64,000 nt of DNA from Glandiceps talaboti. Lineage: Eukaryota > Hemichordata > Enteropneusta > Spengelidae. The DNA lies in assembly GCF_964340395.1 (NCBI RefSeq), contig NC_135565.1, positions 12,432,742 through 12,496,741 of the forward strand. The letters run 5' to 3'. The notes beneath the pieces were generated by a model that had not been told where the DNA came from, did not search any database, and was given only the letters and a program-made list of their open reading frames with translations. The translations under genes were made by a program, and so were the position numbers. Every line of letters begins with the position of its first letter. The stretch's first letter is position 1. Positions 1-29,569 of this stretch are shown piece by piece.

Positions 1-49
1 TACATACATACATACATACATACATACATACATACATACATACATACAT

Positions 50-87
<38 letters not shown>

Positions 88-188
88 TTACAGGCAGACA
101 TACACACACGTACGTACGTACGTACGTACGTACATACATACATACATACATACATACATACATACATACATACATACATACATACATA
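1..188. repeat. Compound (TACA)n, (GACA)n, (CGTA)n microsatellite
   Basis: Tetranucleotide blocks follow one another: TACA to about 51, GACA to about 87, CGTA near 112-130, then CATA to 188. The window edge cuts the array. Confidence 0.95.
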
Positions 189-962
189 GAGTTGTTTCCC
201 TTCTTATTCTAGTTCACTGACGAAAGGTGGTATGTAAACAGCGGCCTTTTTTCTTAGATAAACAATATTTATTCGAGACACTTCTCTCTACCATTTAACA
301 TGAAACTGGCAAGAATAGTGTTACTAGTATTGAAAGTAGAATAAGAATGTATCATCCACTATGGTGGGTGATGTTGGGTACTTAAATCAATTGTATTAAC
401 ATTGTCAATATCATACAAAACAATCGTCCTCAACAATTTGATGTATCTTATATTCGTAGCTGCCATTATTATCACAACTGATATCGCTGTCACTAATTGA
501 AGGCTTTCAAGTTATCTCTCCTATTACAATATGATAACACTTCGATTAAAATATGAAACAAACTGGGGTATTCGACTGAAATATGGGTAGTAGTGTTTTT
601 GAATGAGCGTCTGTACTGACGCAGCCGTCTTTACGTAAATAGCATCGCTCTGACCTAGAAATCGATAAGAACACAAACAGACGTTGTCCCTCTTATAGCA
701 CAATGCTGAAACCCATTCAGATAGCTAGATAAACTAGATAACATAGATAACTAAATGACACGTCAGATAAAGTGGATGCAAAGGTTAATACTAATGATTT
801 GTTGTTACTCACATGATGTTGTAGTGCATCAAATAACTAATAAAATAACTTTATAACGTCATTCTTGCCCTCATTATGATATTTTGAACAGATTAATCTC
901 TTCGTACAACAACTTACATAACATTGTTAGAGTGTATTGCATCGTGTATAGGACAATGCGAT
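189..962. other. Unassigned AT-rich DNA upstream of the first visible acyltransferase exon
   Basis: No reading frame, RNA or repeat unit is recognisable here. The missing 5' exon(s) of the acyltransferase gene could lie here or left of the window; none has convincing coding content. Confidence 0.6.
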
Positions 963-1247
963 ATACAATACTATACTATACGATACTATACAATACAATA
1001 CAATACAATACAATACAATACAATACAATACAATACAATACAATACAATACAATACAATACAATACAATACAATACTACACAATATACAATACTATACAA
1101 TACTACACAATACAATACAATACAATACAATACAATATAATATGATACAATACAATACAATACAATACAATACAATACAATACAATACAATACAATACAA
1201 TACAATACAATACAATACTACACAATACTATACTATACAATACAATA
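963..1247. repeat. (ATACA)n pentanucleotide microsatellite
   Basis: Near-perfect five-base repeats with occasional ACTAT interruptions. It creates long spurious open frames of YNTIQ on one strand and IVLYC on the other. Confidence 0.95.
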
Positions 1248-1310
1248 CAGATAAATTGTATCATTATAGCTTTTATGTATGTACGCATGTATATATATGT
1301 CAGTCAATCA

Positions 1311-1358
<48 letters not shown>
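1311..1358. repeat. (TGTC)n microsatellite
   Basis: About twelve uninterrupted TGTC units, followed by CTCTC. Confidence 0.9.
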
Positions 1359-1363
<5 letters not shown>

Positions 1364-1669
1364 ACAGACACTTGTTTCCCGAGATATGTATCAGAATATT
1401 TCTATCAGAATACAATAAAATGTTTAATATCGATATTGACGTATTTAGCCAACTTTATATGAAAGGGGTAAAATTACACTTGCCCAAGTCCACCTACCGC
1501 GAAATATTTCAATTTTGACCAGATTCGGAAGTAGTTTGTGTATAAAATCGTCACTTTACCGTCGAGTGATATTCTTAGAAACCTATCAGAGTGAGTCTTT
1601 ACTTTACACACATGATGAACTCCAAGTGTACAAAAAATGTATTTATATATACATGTGGTTTTCACACAG

Positions 1670-17748
<16,079 letters not shown>

Positions 17749-18812
17749 CCATTGCTGTGTTATTTGTATAAAATGTGATTTTATATGACCAATGACAAAA
17801 GAGATGTAACCATATTCTGCTATTTGCCTAACATATGACTAATCTATCCAATGGCAATATATATAACCATACTTAGCCTCTTGGATAAGATATGATATAG
17901 TCTCGGTTTTAGACCAAGCAAAATAAAAAATAATGGAAAGTGGACCTCATTTTAGACTCTTCAACTCGAAAAAAACATCCCATTTTAGACCAAAAGGGCT
18001 AGAAAATGCACCCCAAAGGGCGGCACATATACGTATACTCATATAAGGGGAGTATCCCCCTTGGGGAGGTCTCGTAGGCACTGCACCCAGCGACGAGAGT
18101 CTGGGTAACCGAGACTAGATATGATACCATTGTGGCCATATTTTTTATTTGCATAACATGTGATTAATCTGACCAATTACAAGAGAACTGTAGCCATATT
18201 TTTTTATTTGCATAATCTATGCATAACATGATTAATTTGACCAACGGCAAGGCACACACAACAAGTGGTCAGACATTTTTATTCTATTTTTAACCTCATG
18301 CAGGAGGTTAAATACTTTTGAAAGTATCGGAAATGGGGAGTGTGTGGAATGCAATTTGTCCCTATTGCATTGATTTTTATTGTAACTATTTTGTGATAGC
18401 CCGACCCAGTACTATGACAAATATTGCATTTTGTTCCCTAATCTTCAAACTTGTCCTTTTTTGTATTACTTTCTTGCCAACTTTTGATTTACAATTTGTA
18501 TTATGCTTTAATAAAGTTGCCGATACTTTTTCAAATCAACCAAGCTTCTTGTTTTTCCTTCTTTTCTGCCCAAAATAACTTCAGGAGTATGTTTGTCTTC
18601 CAGCACAGGGAAATTGAAGTTGCCCTGGCTTTTCATTCAATGTGGGACAAAGTGTCTTTTTTTTTTTGTATTTAAGAATCTTTTTCTTTATTTCCATTTT
18701 GTGTCTTTGTTACATAAACGTTGACACATTTCAACTCTACACTCTCAATAACAGATAGAGACATCACACATGGCAGTATCCTTTACCGAATCAGTGATAT
18801 TATTCTTGCAGA

Positions 18813-19015
18813 GTACAGTAGTATGGCAACCGAGGAGGATCATGATAGCAAAAACCAATTTTGATTTTAAAAAAGAAAAGAAGAAAAAAGTTTATTTCAT
18901 ATCAATTTGCATTTGCAAATCAATTTCCAAGTTAAATTCATTTTCATTTTTTTCATTTTTTAAAAATCAAAATTGATTTGTGATATCTTGAGCCTCCTCG
19001 GTTGCCGTACAGTAG
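18813..19015. mobile_element. MITE-like element, family E
   Basis: Terminal inverted repeats share GGCAACCGAGGAGG on the left and CCTCCTCGGTTGCC on the right. The interior has further A-rich and T-rich complementary tracts including AAACCAATTTTGATTTT. Only one copy is in the window. Confidence 0.65.
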
Positions 19016-19823
19016 AAATAGACTTCTGCTGAAAAAATTACACATTGACTTAATGATTTTAATGACTTCAATTGTTTACTTTCCAACTGATAATCAACAT
19101 CATTACTTGTCTGCTCTACCTTCCAACTGTGCATGGCAGCTCTGTAATTGCAAGTGTTGTTTTGAAGTTGGACGGCGTGAGAGTAAAATGCTATTGTAGG
19201 TACCGAGAATCCACTGCATTTCACTGATTTGTTATGATATTACTTTCCAATGGTGGCAGTGGTGGGATATGGTGGCCAAAATCACAAAATAATTCAAAAT
19301 TTAGATAAAAAATGACAAATAATTAAAAATTTTTACTACAAAGGTGAAAGGTCAAACTTCAATACAAACCAGATGACCTAATCACTCTAGTCTAAAATGT
19401 TTAAAGTTTATTTTGTCAAATTTAAAATCTGAGTATCACATATCAAAATTCTTAAGGTATTCTTGTAAAAGACTAAAAATGATACATTTCTCTTTTATAA
19501 AATGTTATAATACAAAATTCCACAATTCTTTTCTAGTACAAATTATGTTTTCTTAAAAAAATGCATTGAATATGTTAGTACTGATGTTTATAAATCTTTC
19601 ATGTCAAAACACTTGGTAAGTCTCTTTATACAATTTTTAATATTCATAGAAATGTAAATGAAATTTGATAATTACTAAACATATAGTTTACACTTACTGA
19701 CTGGCTATGAGGGCACTAGTCGATGTCTATAGCCAGGTGGGCTGTTATACATCAATGATTTTAATCTAACTGATAATCAACATTTCAACTTGACTACTTC
19801 TACATCCCCATTGTGCACGGCCA

Positions 19824-20120
19824 GTAACACTGAAGTAAAGTACTTTCTGTATGTGCTACACTCATTTATAGCATTCATATCAAGTGTAAAAGTATACTTT
19901 TTCAATTGGTTTATTTACAAGCCTAGCATGTGGCCTTTCTAATGTGGTCAATTAGCAAATGAAAAAGTATACTTTTATACTTAATATGGATGCTATAAAT
20001 GATTGTGGTACATACAGAAAACGCTTTACTTTGGTTGTTATGGGTTGTACTTGATATGGATGCTATAAATGATTGTGGTACATACAGAAAACGCTTTACT
20101 TTGGTGTGATGGGTTGTAAT
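19824..20120. mobile_element. MITE-like palindromic element, family C, copy 1
   Basis: Arms contain AAAGTATACTTTTTCAATTG facing CAAATGAAAAAGTATACTTT, and TATAGCATTCATATC facing GATATGGATGCTATA. The right arm is duplicated (19984-20037, 20049-20102). Confidence 0.7.
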
Positions 20121-20318
20121 TGTTTCTTTTTGCATTAAATGTTGTCTGAGGGTGTGTATTAAATTTCGTGTTACATGAGTGAAACACCAAGCCGACATCA
20201 TTTTAGCTGTACTGACCTGATGATACTCTGTCAACAGGGTAAAAGCAAGTCAGAAGTTCAGAACTTTTGGAAACCCTTTGAGTTGAGTTATAGAGACCAC
20301 CCAATTCTCATTTGTCCT

Positions 20319-20666
20319 TAAAGTGCCCATATGGATGAGGATTGGGTAGTTATTTTGGATTTTTAATTCATACATTAATTTCATCATGGCTCCATACTTG
20401 AAAAATCAACATAGACTAAGTCTGTGTTTGTAACTCAATAAATTGTAAAACATTAATAAATGTGTAAAATGTTTATTATTGCACGTACAATAACAAACAT
20501 TTCATGCATTTGTTTAGGTTTTTGCAATGCATTGAGTTAAAAATACAGATTTGGTCTATGTAGTTTCACATTGATTTTTCAAGTATGAAGCCGTGATAAA
20601 ATTAATTTATGAATTATTAAAAATTTCAAAATAAATACCCAATCCTTATCCATATGACCACTTTAA
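20319..20666. mobile_element. MITE-like element, family B, copy 1
   Basis: Ends read TTAAAGTGCCCATATGGAT and ATCCATATGACCACTTTAA, inverted. Internal arms carry TTGTAACTCAATAAATTG and CAATGCATTGAGTTA. Other copies are at 45142-45498 and, interrupted, at 56940-57531. Confidence 0.75.
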
Positions 20667-21035
20667 GTATCACAGTAATAGGTTAAAGTCATTATTGCAT
20701 TGGGTTGCTCATTTTCGGTTATGTGTACAGCTACACAAATATGTTTACTTACAGGTGATTCAATATTGTTCAGGATGTATAAAATTATGAGTAAGTCACT
20801 ATATTTAAGAAAAAATTCAAAAATTGTTTCAGTTGCACTTGTGCCCTATTTTGATAAATTACTTCAGATTTCAGCTGCGTACAGTAGTTCTGTCCGACAC
20901 TATGAAATACAACTTTTACAATTCAAATAAAAGTTGTAATTCATCTTCTTTGTTAAGAAAAAGTCATGAAATCATGTGACAACCAATCCAAGATCATGTG
21001 GACCCAGTCTTGAGGTTTGATTGGTCAAATCTTCG

Positions 21036-24000
21036 TCATTCAATGTTGAATATATGGACTGCTCCAGATAACCTTTGACCTTGGTTGCTGTGGACAGCTG
21101 ACACAATTAGATTGTTGCCCTGATGGAAAGATAGGTGTAGTTTATTACAGTGACTTGCAGATTAAATGAATTACAAATAACATACAGAATGAATAAAGAT
21201 CTGTCTCAGTCTCTCTTACAAGTCATTTTTTTGTCAAAATAATATGACAGAACTAAGTTTTCCAAAAATATTTTAGCTGGATTGTGTGCCCAAGGTACAC
21301 ACTATTGTGAATGTGATCAATTATAGTAGCAAAACGGAAATGACTGCAACATAGATTGAGGTGTCCTTCACCTTCAAGAACAGGTGTTGACATAAATGTA
21401 CAATTCTCAGTACGGACTTTCATCCATCAACCTGCTGATATATACTTCATTATGATATGAATCTAATGAGATAATTTGATCATGTGAATGTCTGCTGTAT
21501 GAATTCAATTACAGATAAGTGTCCCGTGATGGGTGTTGTTTCCTCACATGTTGCACCATATCTATGGAATACATGCCACTGGAAACCAAAATGGTCATAC
21601 CTTCAGAATGTTTATATATTTTTAAAAGCCCTTCAACTTGTAACTGTACAGCACCTGTGAACTCTATAGTCTTTACTATGAATTGGGTGCTAGTGCTATG
21701 TAAATAGATCGACTGATTGATTGATTGATTGATTTATTAATTGACAAATTCTTTTTGGACAAGAAATGTAGTTGTCTGAAACAAAAAAAGAATGAGCAAT
21801 CTGTCCTGTCTGTAGATACAAATAGTCACCAAGGACTCATCAGTTGATGTTACATAAATGTTTCCCCAAACAAGTCCCCAGAAATGAGTAACTGTTTTTG
21901 AACCCGGTTGGCAAACCCATTTTGAAAATTATCTATGTATCCCCCCTCCCCCCAGCAGAATGTTTGTTGTTACTTACAGCTATCTACTTCGGAATTCCCA
22001 CTAATTCACCTTGTCATATTATGGGGATCAAAAAACTTAGCTAAGACATATTTAATAATCTTCAAAGTATACATGTACAGTTGGTCAGTCAATTTTTAAG
22101 ATAGTAAAAATTATAATGTAGAGAACTGCGAACTCAAAATTTAGCCTATACACACACAACATGATCTGCTAAGCTTTCGATAAGAACTTTCAAAACTGCA
22201 AACTGTCAGTCTTGTTCACTCTATCATAGACAAAAATAATAATAAGTGAATTTATAACGCACTGTCCTCCTGAGAGCTCCAGGCACAGACACAGAACTAC
22301 TTACAAAATGAAAGAAATACTGATGGTACTTTTTATTTGACTATGAGTAAATTGAGAATTTCATCCTTGAACAAAAGAGTACAGGTCAGGCTTGAAAAAC
22401 ACACACACAAAAGAATACTATTGCCCTAGAATTAGAAGCATTAATTGTGTGTGTTTTATCGCTTTAGTCACATGTTTACTGGCAGTCTCCCAAATGTTAT
22501 CAGTACAGAAGTGGGCATATCTGTCTGTCTGTGTCTATCTACAGAAATATGTCAATGATAGTAGTTATCTAGTCTTTGTTAATAACGTATCATCCACATT
22601 CATCACTAATGTTATCTTTTAATTGGTTGGGGGCAAGGGTTTTTAGTTATTGAGACGTAAACTTTGATCACTTTGTTAAGCAAGGTAGACATGTAACATG
22701 AAAAGTAACAAGAATTTGATCAAATGTGGTTTTTACAAAACACATTTATTATACTATTATATTCTTAGAAATTGAAAAGAGTGTATGGTGTTGTCACATT
22801 TGTTTTTTAAGAAATGCTGAAAGTACAACATGCAATCCTGAAATTTTTTAATGAAAATTACGAAAAATTCATTAAGAGGCATATGAGCTAACCACTCGGC
22901 CACCGACAACCCAACTTCATGTAAAAGATAATGGCTGTGTGGCAGGATTAGGGTGAAAGCATTCACAAAATATTCTCTATCCTATCAGGTCCCACAATTT
23001 ACAGCTAGGTTGTCTAAGGCACAATGGTGGTTGCCAAAGGACTTTTAGCTATTCACAAATAAACAACAGTGGTGAGACTCGAACCAGCAAGTTGTAGATC
23101 CAAGCTGACCACTTGAAGCATTAAACCATCAAGAGAACACAGAATAATCACCTACCTTTGCATGTCTTAATACGGCTATGTTACTACCAAAACGGCTTCC
23201 TGTCTGAAAAAGATAATTATAAATTCATTATCATGTCAAACTTTCTTAAAAGCCTACGAGTCAATCCCAGGTTCTCACATGAGTATTATCTTTAAAGGCC
23301 AAGGTTTCAATCTCAGGTTCTCACATGATCAGTTGCGCAATAATGTTTACAGAGATCATTCATTTGTTCTGGACTAACTTTTTTTGTTTAACTCTACCAG
23401 ACTGTGCAACTGTCTCTTTTAATTTCAAGGTTAACGTTGATAACTTTCTCATCCACATATTTGCTTATTACATTTTTAATGATAAAATATTTATAATTTA
23501 AGTTATTTTAGACATTTTGTTGGTTGCTTCTTTGTGTTCATAGATATCCAGAGTAACTCTTGACTCAAAGCAATGGTTTCATAAATAGTGAAATTACAAA
23601 ATAGCCTACCTCATCTGTACCATATTCTGCATAGGCCTACAAAATAGAAAGAAATATTGATAATCACCAAAGAGGGCAGTATAACAAAATTTTTCGAATC
23701 TGACTATAGAGGGCGCTATCACAAAATTTCTCTAACACTTTACTCTCAGGTTTACAAAGTAAAGTTTGTCACAATCTAAGTTTAGTAGATTAATGAATAA
23801 AAGATGATTCCATCTTTAAAGAAACCCTGATGGTTATGACGATTTGAATTTCAGCTTTAGAATAATAACAACTAATCTCAAAAAGGAAATGGTTTGTGAA
23901 GTGTATCAATTCAGAAGATCAAATCTTCCTCGGGACCTACACAAATTTTACTAACTTTTAGTTACTTCATTCTATAATGTATTCAGAAATGTTCTAGAAA

Positions 24001-27000
24001 ATTTTCTTTTAGGTGTTACAATCAGTTCTAAAAGTTGTTCAAATAAATAATAAATTCATTCACACTGGACAAACCCAAACTCACACTTTAATTTCTACAA
24101 TGATTTTATACATATAATTATGGTCTAATAAAATATCTAACCTTGTGAGCTGGACATGGTACTACAGGTTCCTTAGATCCACACTCTCTAGTGATGTCAT
24201 CCATTGCCAATGACTGTCCTCCTTTATAGATATACACACGACCTTCCTCTCCTAAGACAAAATAACATAGATAAGGGCATGAATATTAAGTACTTTGAAA
24301 ATTATCTGTGACCAACATCCTTCATAGAACATGGTCAGTTTAACTCAGTCGTTTATTGTACTGAGACAGTGGAATGCCTTTACTAATTCCACCAGACTAT
24401 GCAACTTTACAATATTTAGATGTCATTCCCCTATACTTTTCTTCGTTCAGCCTTGGAAAATAAGAGTAACCTAAGGGGCCTTTGTCACTAATCGTCTAGT
24501 GACTCGTAGCGACAAAACCCATAAGTCACGAGTATTTTCCGGCTGAATGAAGAAAAATATTGGAGAATAACATTATACCAGCGCCAGTAATATCAAACAA
24601 AAATTGGAGAAAGTAATGGCAATTTTGAACGTTTTGACTCATATTTCGAACACAGGAGAACCAGCAGTGACTTTAGCCACTCAGAAACAAATGGCAGTGG
24701 TGGGGCTCGAATCTGCAACCTGCAGATCTAAGCCGGCCACTCTAACCATTCACTCATCTTACTTATTGTGTATGAAACCTCTGCACACTGTCTTTTACTG
24801 CATATTGATAATACTGATCATTGTATTAAACGAAGAATTTATCCGCGATAGTATTAAGCAACTTCCTTATTTGGTAAAATAAAAACAAAGCCGTATAATC
24901 AATAAGGCAAGGATGATAAAAATTAGTGATAACCTCTATATGATTGTTGGGTAAATCTTACCTCCATACAGTTCTTCTGACAGATCATCAATACGGAATG
25001 GAGCCCCTATGATGACATCATCTGAAAAGAGACAAGTGATGTACTAAGTCTCTATGTAAATGGTAACCAAGATAATATGAAAACCTTATGTTTTCTTTTC
25101 TTGGTCAATTTCGAATTTTAGGATATTTATGATCAATTTAGAATTTTAATTCTTTTTTTTTTCAATGAAATATGTTTTTTTTTTAGAACTGTATTTAATG
25201 TTTCCTCAAATAATATTATGCAGTCAATTTTGAATTAAATTGCTGGCTTAAGAATAAGAATTACTTTCTTAAGATGCTGGCATTGGCTTGGCATTGGGCT
25301 GACATTTGGGCTGGTGTGTTAGACTGACATTGGCTTGGCATTGGGCTGGCATTGGAATGGTGTGTTGGACTGATGTTGGCTTGGCATTGGGCTTATATTG
25401 GATGGTGTGTTGGACTGACATAGGGTTGGCATTGGGCTTGTATTGGATGGTGTGTTGGACTGACATTGGCTTGGCATTGGGCTTGTATTGGACTGGTGTG
25501 TTGGACTGATGTTGGGTTTGGCATTGAACTGGCATCAGTTTGGTACGGGGCTAGATTAGTGTTAACACACTATACTGATACTAACACCTCACCAACATGA
25601 ATTTGCAGCTGGAAGGCTCACTGTTTACACCAGCTTAAGAATGTTATTAAGGCCTCATTTGGATTGGGATTAAAATCTAGGTGTTAAAACAGTTATCCAT
25701 CACAGCTATAGAAAAAGTTAGTTCAGAACAAAGAATAATCCTATATAATCCTCATGGATCCATTGATAACACTGTGATTAATGCAAAAACATGGAATCAA
25801 AACCCAGCCTTTAACACCAGACTAACAAATTGTAAATGGATTCTTGAACTTTACTGTAGACATTGAAAGTTATTAATCAAAACTAAAATATGACACAAAC
25901 CTATTTGGTCTCCAGTGACATCTTCAAGTAATATCTTCTCACCATATCTACCATAGCTTCTATCTCCACTAAATGCTGTATGTGACTTGGATAGTGATGT
26001 CACATTTCTTAGTGTCACTCTACCAGCTTGTTTAAATGTTGTTGATACTCCTAATATCTTGCCTTGAATGCCTGATATAGAGAAGTAAAAGTCAATCACC
26101 ATGACAGGGTGCCCTCAGTTAATATAATTATTTAAAGCCCTACATTCCTATATTCTCAGTGCTACCTTATTATTAATGTAGCCATAGCGATTACAACCAG
26201 TGACAGGCAAGTACAACTGCTGACATCAGACCGTGGACAAACGGAACCTGTTCCGAACTCGGAAAGCAAACAAATGAAATGGATTAATACCACTTGGCAC
26301 AGCAAGTACAGAGACAACAGTATGGACTCGTTACACAATACCTCATATTCATGACAAATTTCAAACCTCCCTGGCATTTTATGTACATGTAAAGAAACCC
26401 TAAAACAATTATCAAACCATACATATGTACCTGTACTTCCAACATACATGTACTATACCAAGTCTAATTAGTCCAATTCAGTTGTTTATTTTCCCAGTTT
26501 GGAACAAGTTTGGCTTATAAATGCTTGCCTGTCGATGATTGCAATCCCTATGACTGATAAGATTGCACTGAAAATGTAAGAATGTTGGGCTGTAAAGTAT
26601 TATTACTACATACCTATGGTATCATCTGTTACTGCCAATACATCCTCTTTGCCATTATATGGATTACCAGTTGTAACACTTGCACCAAGTTTTTGGAAGT
26701 CTACCTCACCAGTGATTTCAGAAGTCGGCTGTTTTGGCAACTCATTGCTGAAATCATATATGCTCAACTTTCCTACACTTTGAGTATCATTCTTGGAATA
26801 TTTACACTTTTTCCTGCAAACAATTAAAGATGATTGTGTTTATTGACTGAATTACATTACAGGAAAAAATGGACATCAACAATAACATAGTACAACCCAT
26901 AACACCAAAGTGAAGCGTTTTCTGTATGTACCACAATTGTTTATAGCATCCATATCAAGTACAACACATAACACCAAAGTAAAGTATTTTCTGTATGTAC

Positions 27001-29034
27001 CACAATCGTTTATAGCATTCATATCAAATACAACCCATAACACCAAAATAAAGCATTTTCTGTATGTACCACAATCGTTATAGCATCCATATCAAGTGTA
27101 AAAGTATACTGTTTCAGTTGCAAATTGACCACATTAGAAAGGCCACATGCCAGGCTTGTAAATAAACCAATTGAAACAGTATACTTTTACACTTGATATG
27201 AATGCTATAAATGAGTGAATCACATAGAGAAAGTGCTTTACTTCAGTGTTACTCGTTGTGATATGAATGGTATGAACGAGTGTAGCACATAGAGAAAGTG
27301 TTTTACTTTAGTGTTACCTGTTGTACAAGACTGGTGAATGAGACAAGAACTGACTCACAAGACAACATTCTCCGATGATATGGATGATGACATGAATGAT
27401 GTCTTGGTGCAAAAACACTTATATGCATAATAATATCTGACATAATTGTGCCAAGTGGTGTTAAATTGAGTTATGGCACTGGATGAGATATGACTGTCCA
27501 TGGATGGACAGCTTGACGGAAGGCTGGGTGGACAGCTGAACAAATGGATGTACAGGCATGGGTCGATTCCTGTAACCCCCTCCAGGTGCCGACCATTTGG
27601 GAATATTAAGACGATTAACAGATAACATACAATGCACACATGTCTCCACTGAGATGATACAAGTAACCAGACAGTGACAAATATGGTGACACACACTATG
27701 ACAACTGGGATGACAATAACTTACAATGCAAACAGTGTCTGTGTTGGAGATATTACTGTGTTGGAGATGTGGAGTCATGATGGGTGAATGGTTAGCGTGA
27801 CTGGCTTGGAATCTACAGGTTGCAGGTTCGAGCCCTGTCGCTGCCTGCTGTTTGTTTCTGAGTGGCTAAAGTCCTTGGGCAAGATTTGAACCATGATTGT
27901 GCTTCAGTCAACCCAGCTGTATAATTGGGGACCTGGTAGGATGTAGGTTGCAATGTGAAGGCTTTAATCCTATGCGCTTAAATGGCTGCAATGGATTGTA
28001 TGCCCCCCGGGGAGTTGAGGAAGACTAAAGGGCCGTTGTGCCGTTCTGATCCGAGCCAGGGGTAATAATTGTAAAGCGCTTTGAGCACGGTGTGGGAAAG
28101 CGCTATATAAGAACCCAACATTATTATTATTATTATATGATACAAGTAGCCAGAGTGACAAATAGGGTGACACACACTATGAAAACTGGGATGACAATAA
28201 CTTACAATGCAAACAGTGTCGGTGTTGGAGATATGATACAAGTAACCAGAGTGACAAATAGAGTGACACACACTATGACAACTGGGATGACAATAACTTA
28301 CAATGCCCAGTCTCCGTGTTGGAGATGATACAAGTAACCAGAGTGACAAATAGGGTGACATACACTATGACAAATGGGATGACAATAACTTACAATGCAC
28401 ACACCCTCCATGTCGGAGATGATACAAGTAACCAGACAGTGACAAATAGGGTGACACACACTATGACAAATGGGATGATAATAACTTACAATGCACACAC
28501 TCTCCATGTTGGAGATGATACAAGTAACCAAACAGCTTTCTCCGTAGAGTTTAGTTTGACAGTTTCTACATTGACATTGTAACCAAACCAACTGTAGCTC
28601 TGTAAGGGAAAAGAAAATCTTACTGTCAGAAATATGTATGATTGACTCTATCAATGTCAATGTCATGACCTCATACACTTTCCAGAGTAGTCAGAGAACA
28701 TTGGATCATCAATTTCTTATTGTTTCTCTATTTGCCCACCAGCCCACTCGCTCGCTCACTCACTCACTCACTCACTCACTAACCCACTCACCCCATCCAC
28801 CCACTCACTAACACACTCACTAACATTCCCTCCCTCCCTCCCTCCCTCACTCACTCACTCACTCACTCAACTTTTGTCTGTTTGTATCAACTCTCTTTCT
28901 CGTTTGTTCACTCATACATGTATACAAAAACCAAAGTTTCTATACCTGGTTTCCAACATAGGTCAAATTGGTATCTGTAACTGGCAAAATAGTCCCACCT
29001 GAAATTAAGAGTAAACATGTATTAAGTGTGAGGA

Positions 29035-29078
<44 letters not shown>

Positions 29079-29134
29079 AATGATAATGATGATGATACCA
29101 GTGATGATGATGATGATAATGATGATAATGATGG

Positions 29135-29169
<35 letters not shown>

Positions 29170-29535
29170 TATAGATATCTTTTCAGCAATTTGGACCATC
29201 AACGACGCCGTATGCCGCGTAGTCGACGGACAACTCCTCTTCAATTTTTAGCTACAAACAGTATAAACTCCAGTATTAAATTTACCATTTCTACATTCTA
29301 GCCACATAACGCATTGTTTCAATACAACTTTTAGCCATCATACTGCCACTTTCTTTCTGAACTTGAATAACTTACAACTTGTAGAACTCGATGTAAATAT
29401 CAGTCTTCATACAGTACAACAGTATTGAATCGAACCTCGATCTTTACCATTTTTGTATATATCTTAGTATTTTGTGTACATAGGACAAATAAGCATTAAA
29501 GTTCCTTTGAAAGATGATGATGATGATAATGATGG

Positions 29536-29569
<34 letters not shown>

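Larger units (their letters stand above)
17749..21035. other. Convergent intergenic region between the acyltransferase and GPLD1 genes
   Basis: Both genes end toward this 3.3-kb AT-rich gap. It holds three MITE-like elements described separately (18813-19015, 19824-20120, 20319-20666). Open frames here are short and have no recognisable product. Confidence 0.7.

Noticed and set aside
884-1462. Long open frame rich in YNTIQ repeats
   Set aside because: It is a translation of the (ATACA)n and (TGTC)n microsatellites and has no other support.
25269-25535. Repetitive protein (QYKPNAKP-type) on the minus strand
   Set aside because: It arises from a tandem repeat whose length is near a multiple of three. 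It has no splice or homology support and lies between two GPLD1 exons.
28298-28678. 126-codon minus-strand frame across the GPLD1 exon
   Set aside because: It reads the exon-end repeats in a different frame from the conserved protein (SYSWFGYNV...), so it is a shadow.
29005-29244. Open frame with a run of histidines, and poly-Asp/poly-Met frames on the other strand
   Set aside because: Product of the (GAT)n microsatellite in a GPLD1 intron.
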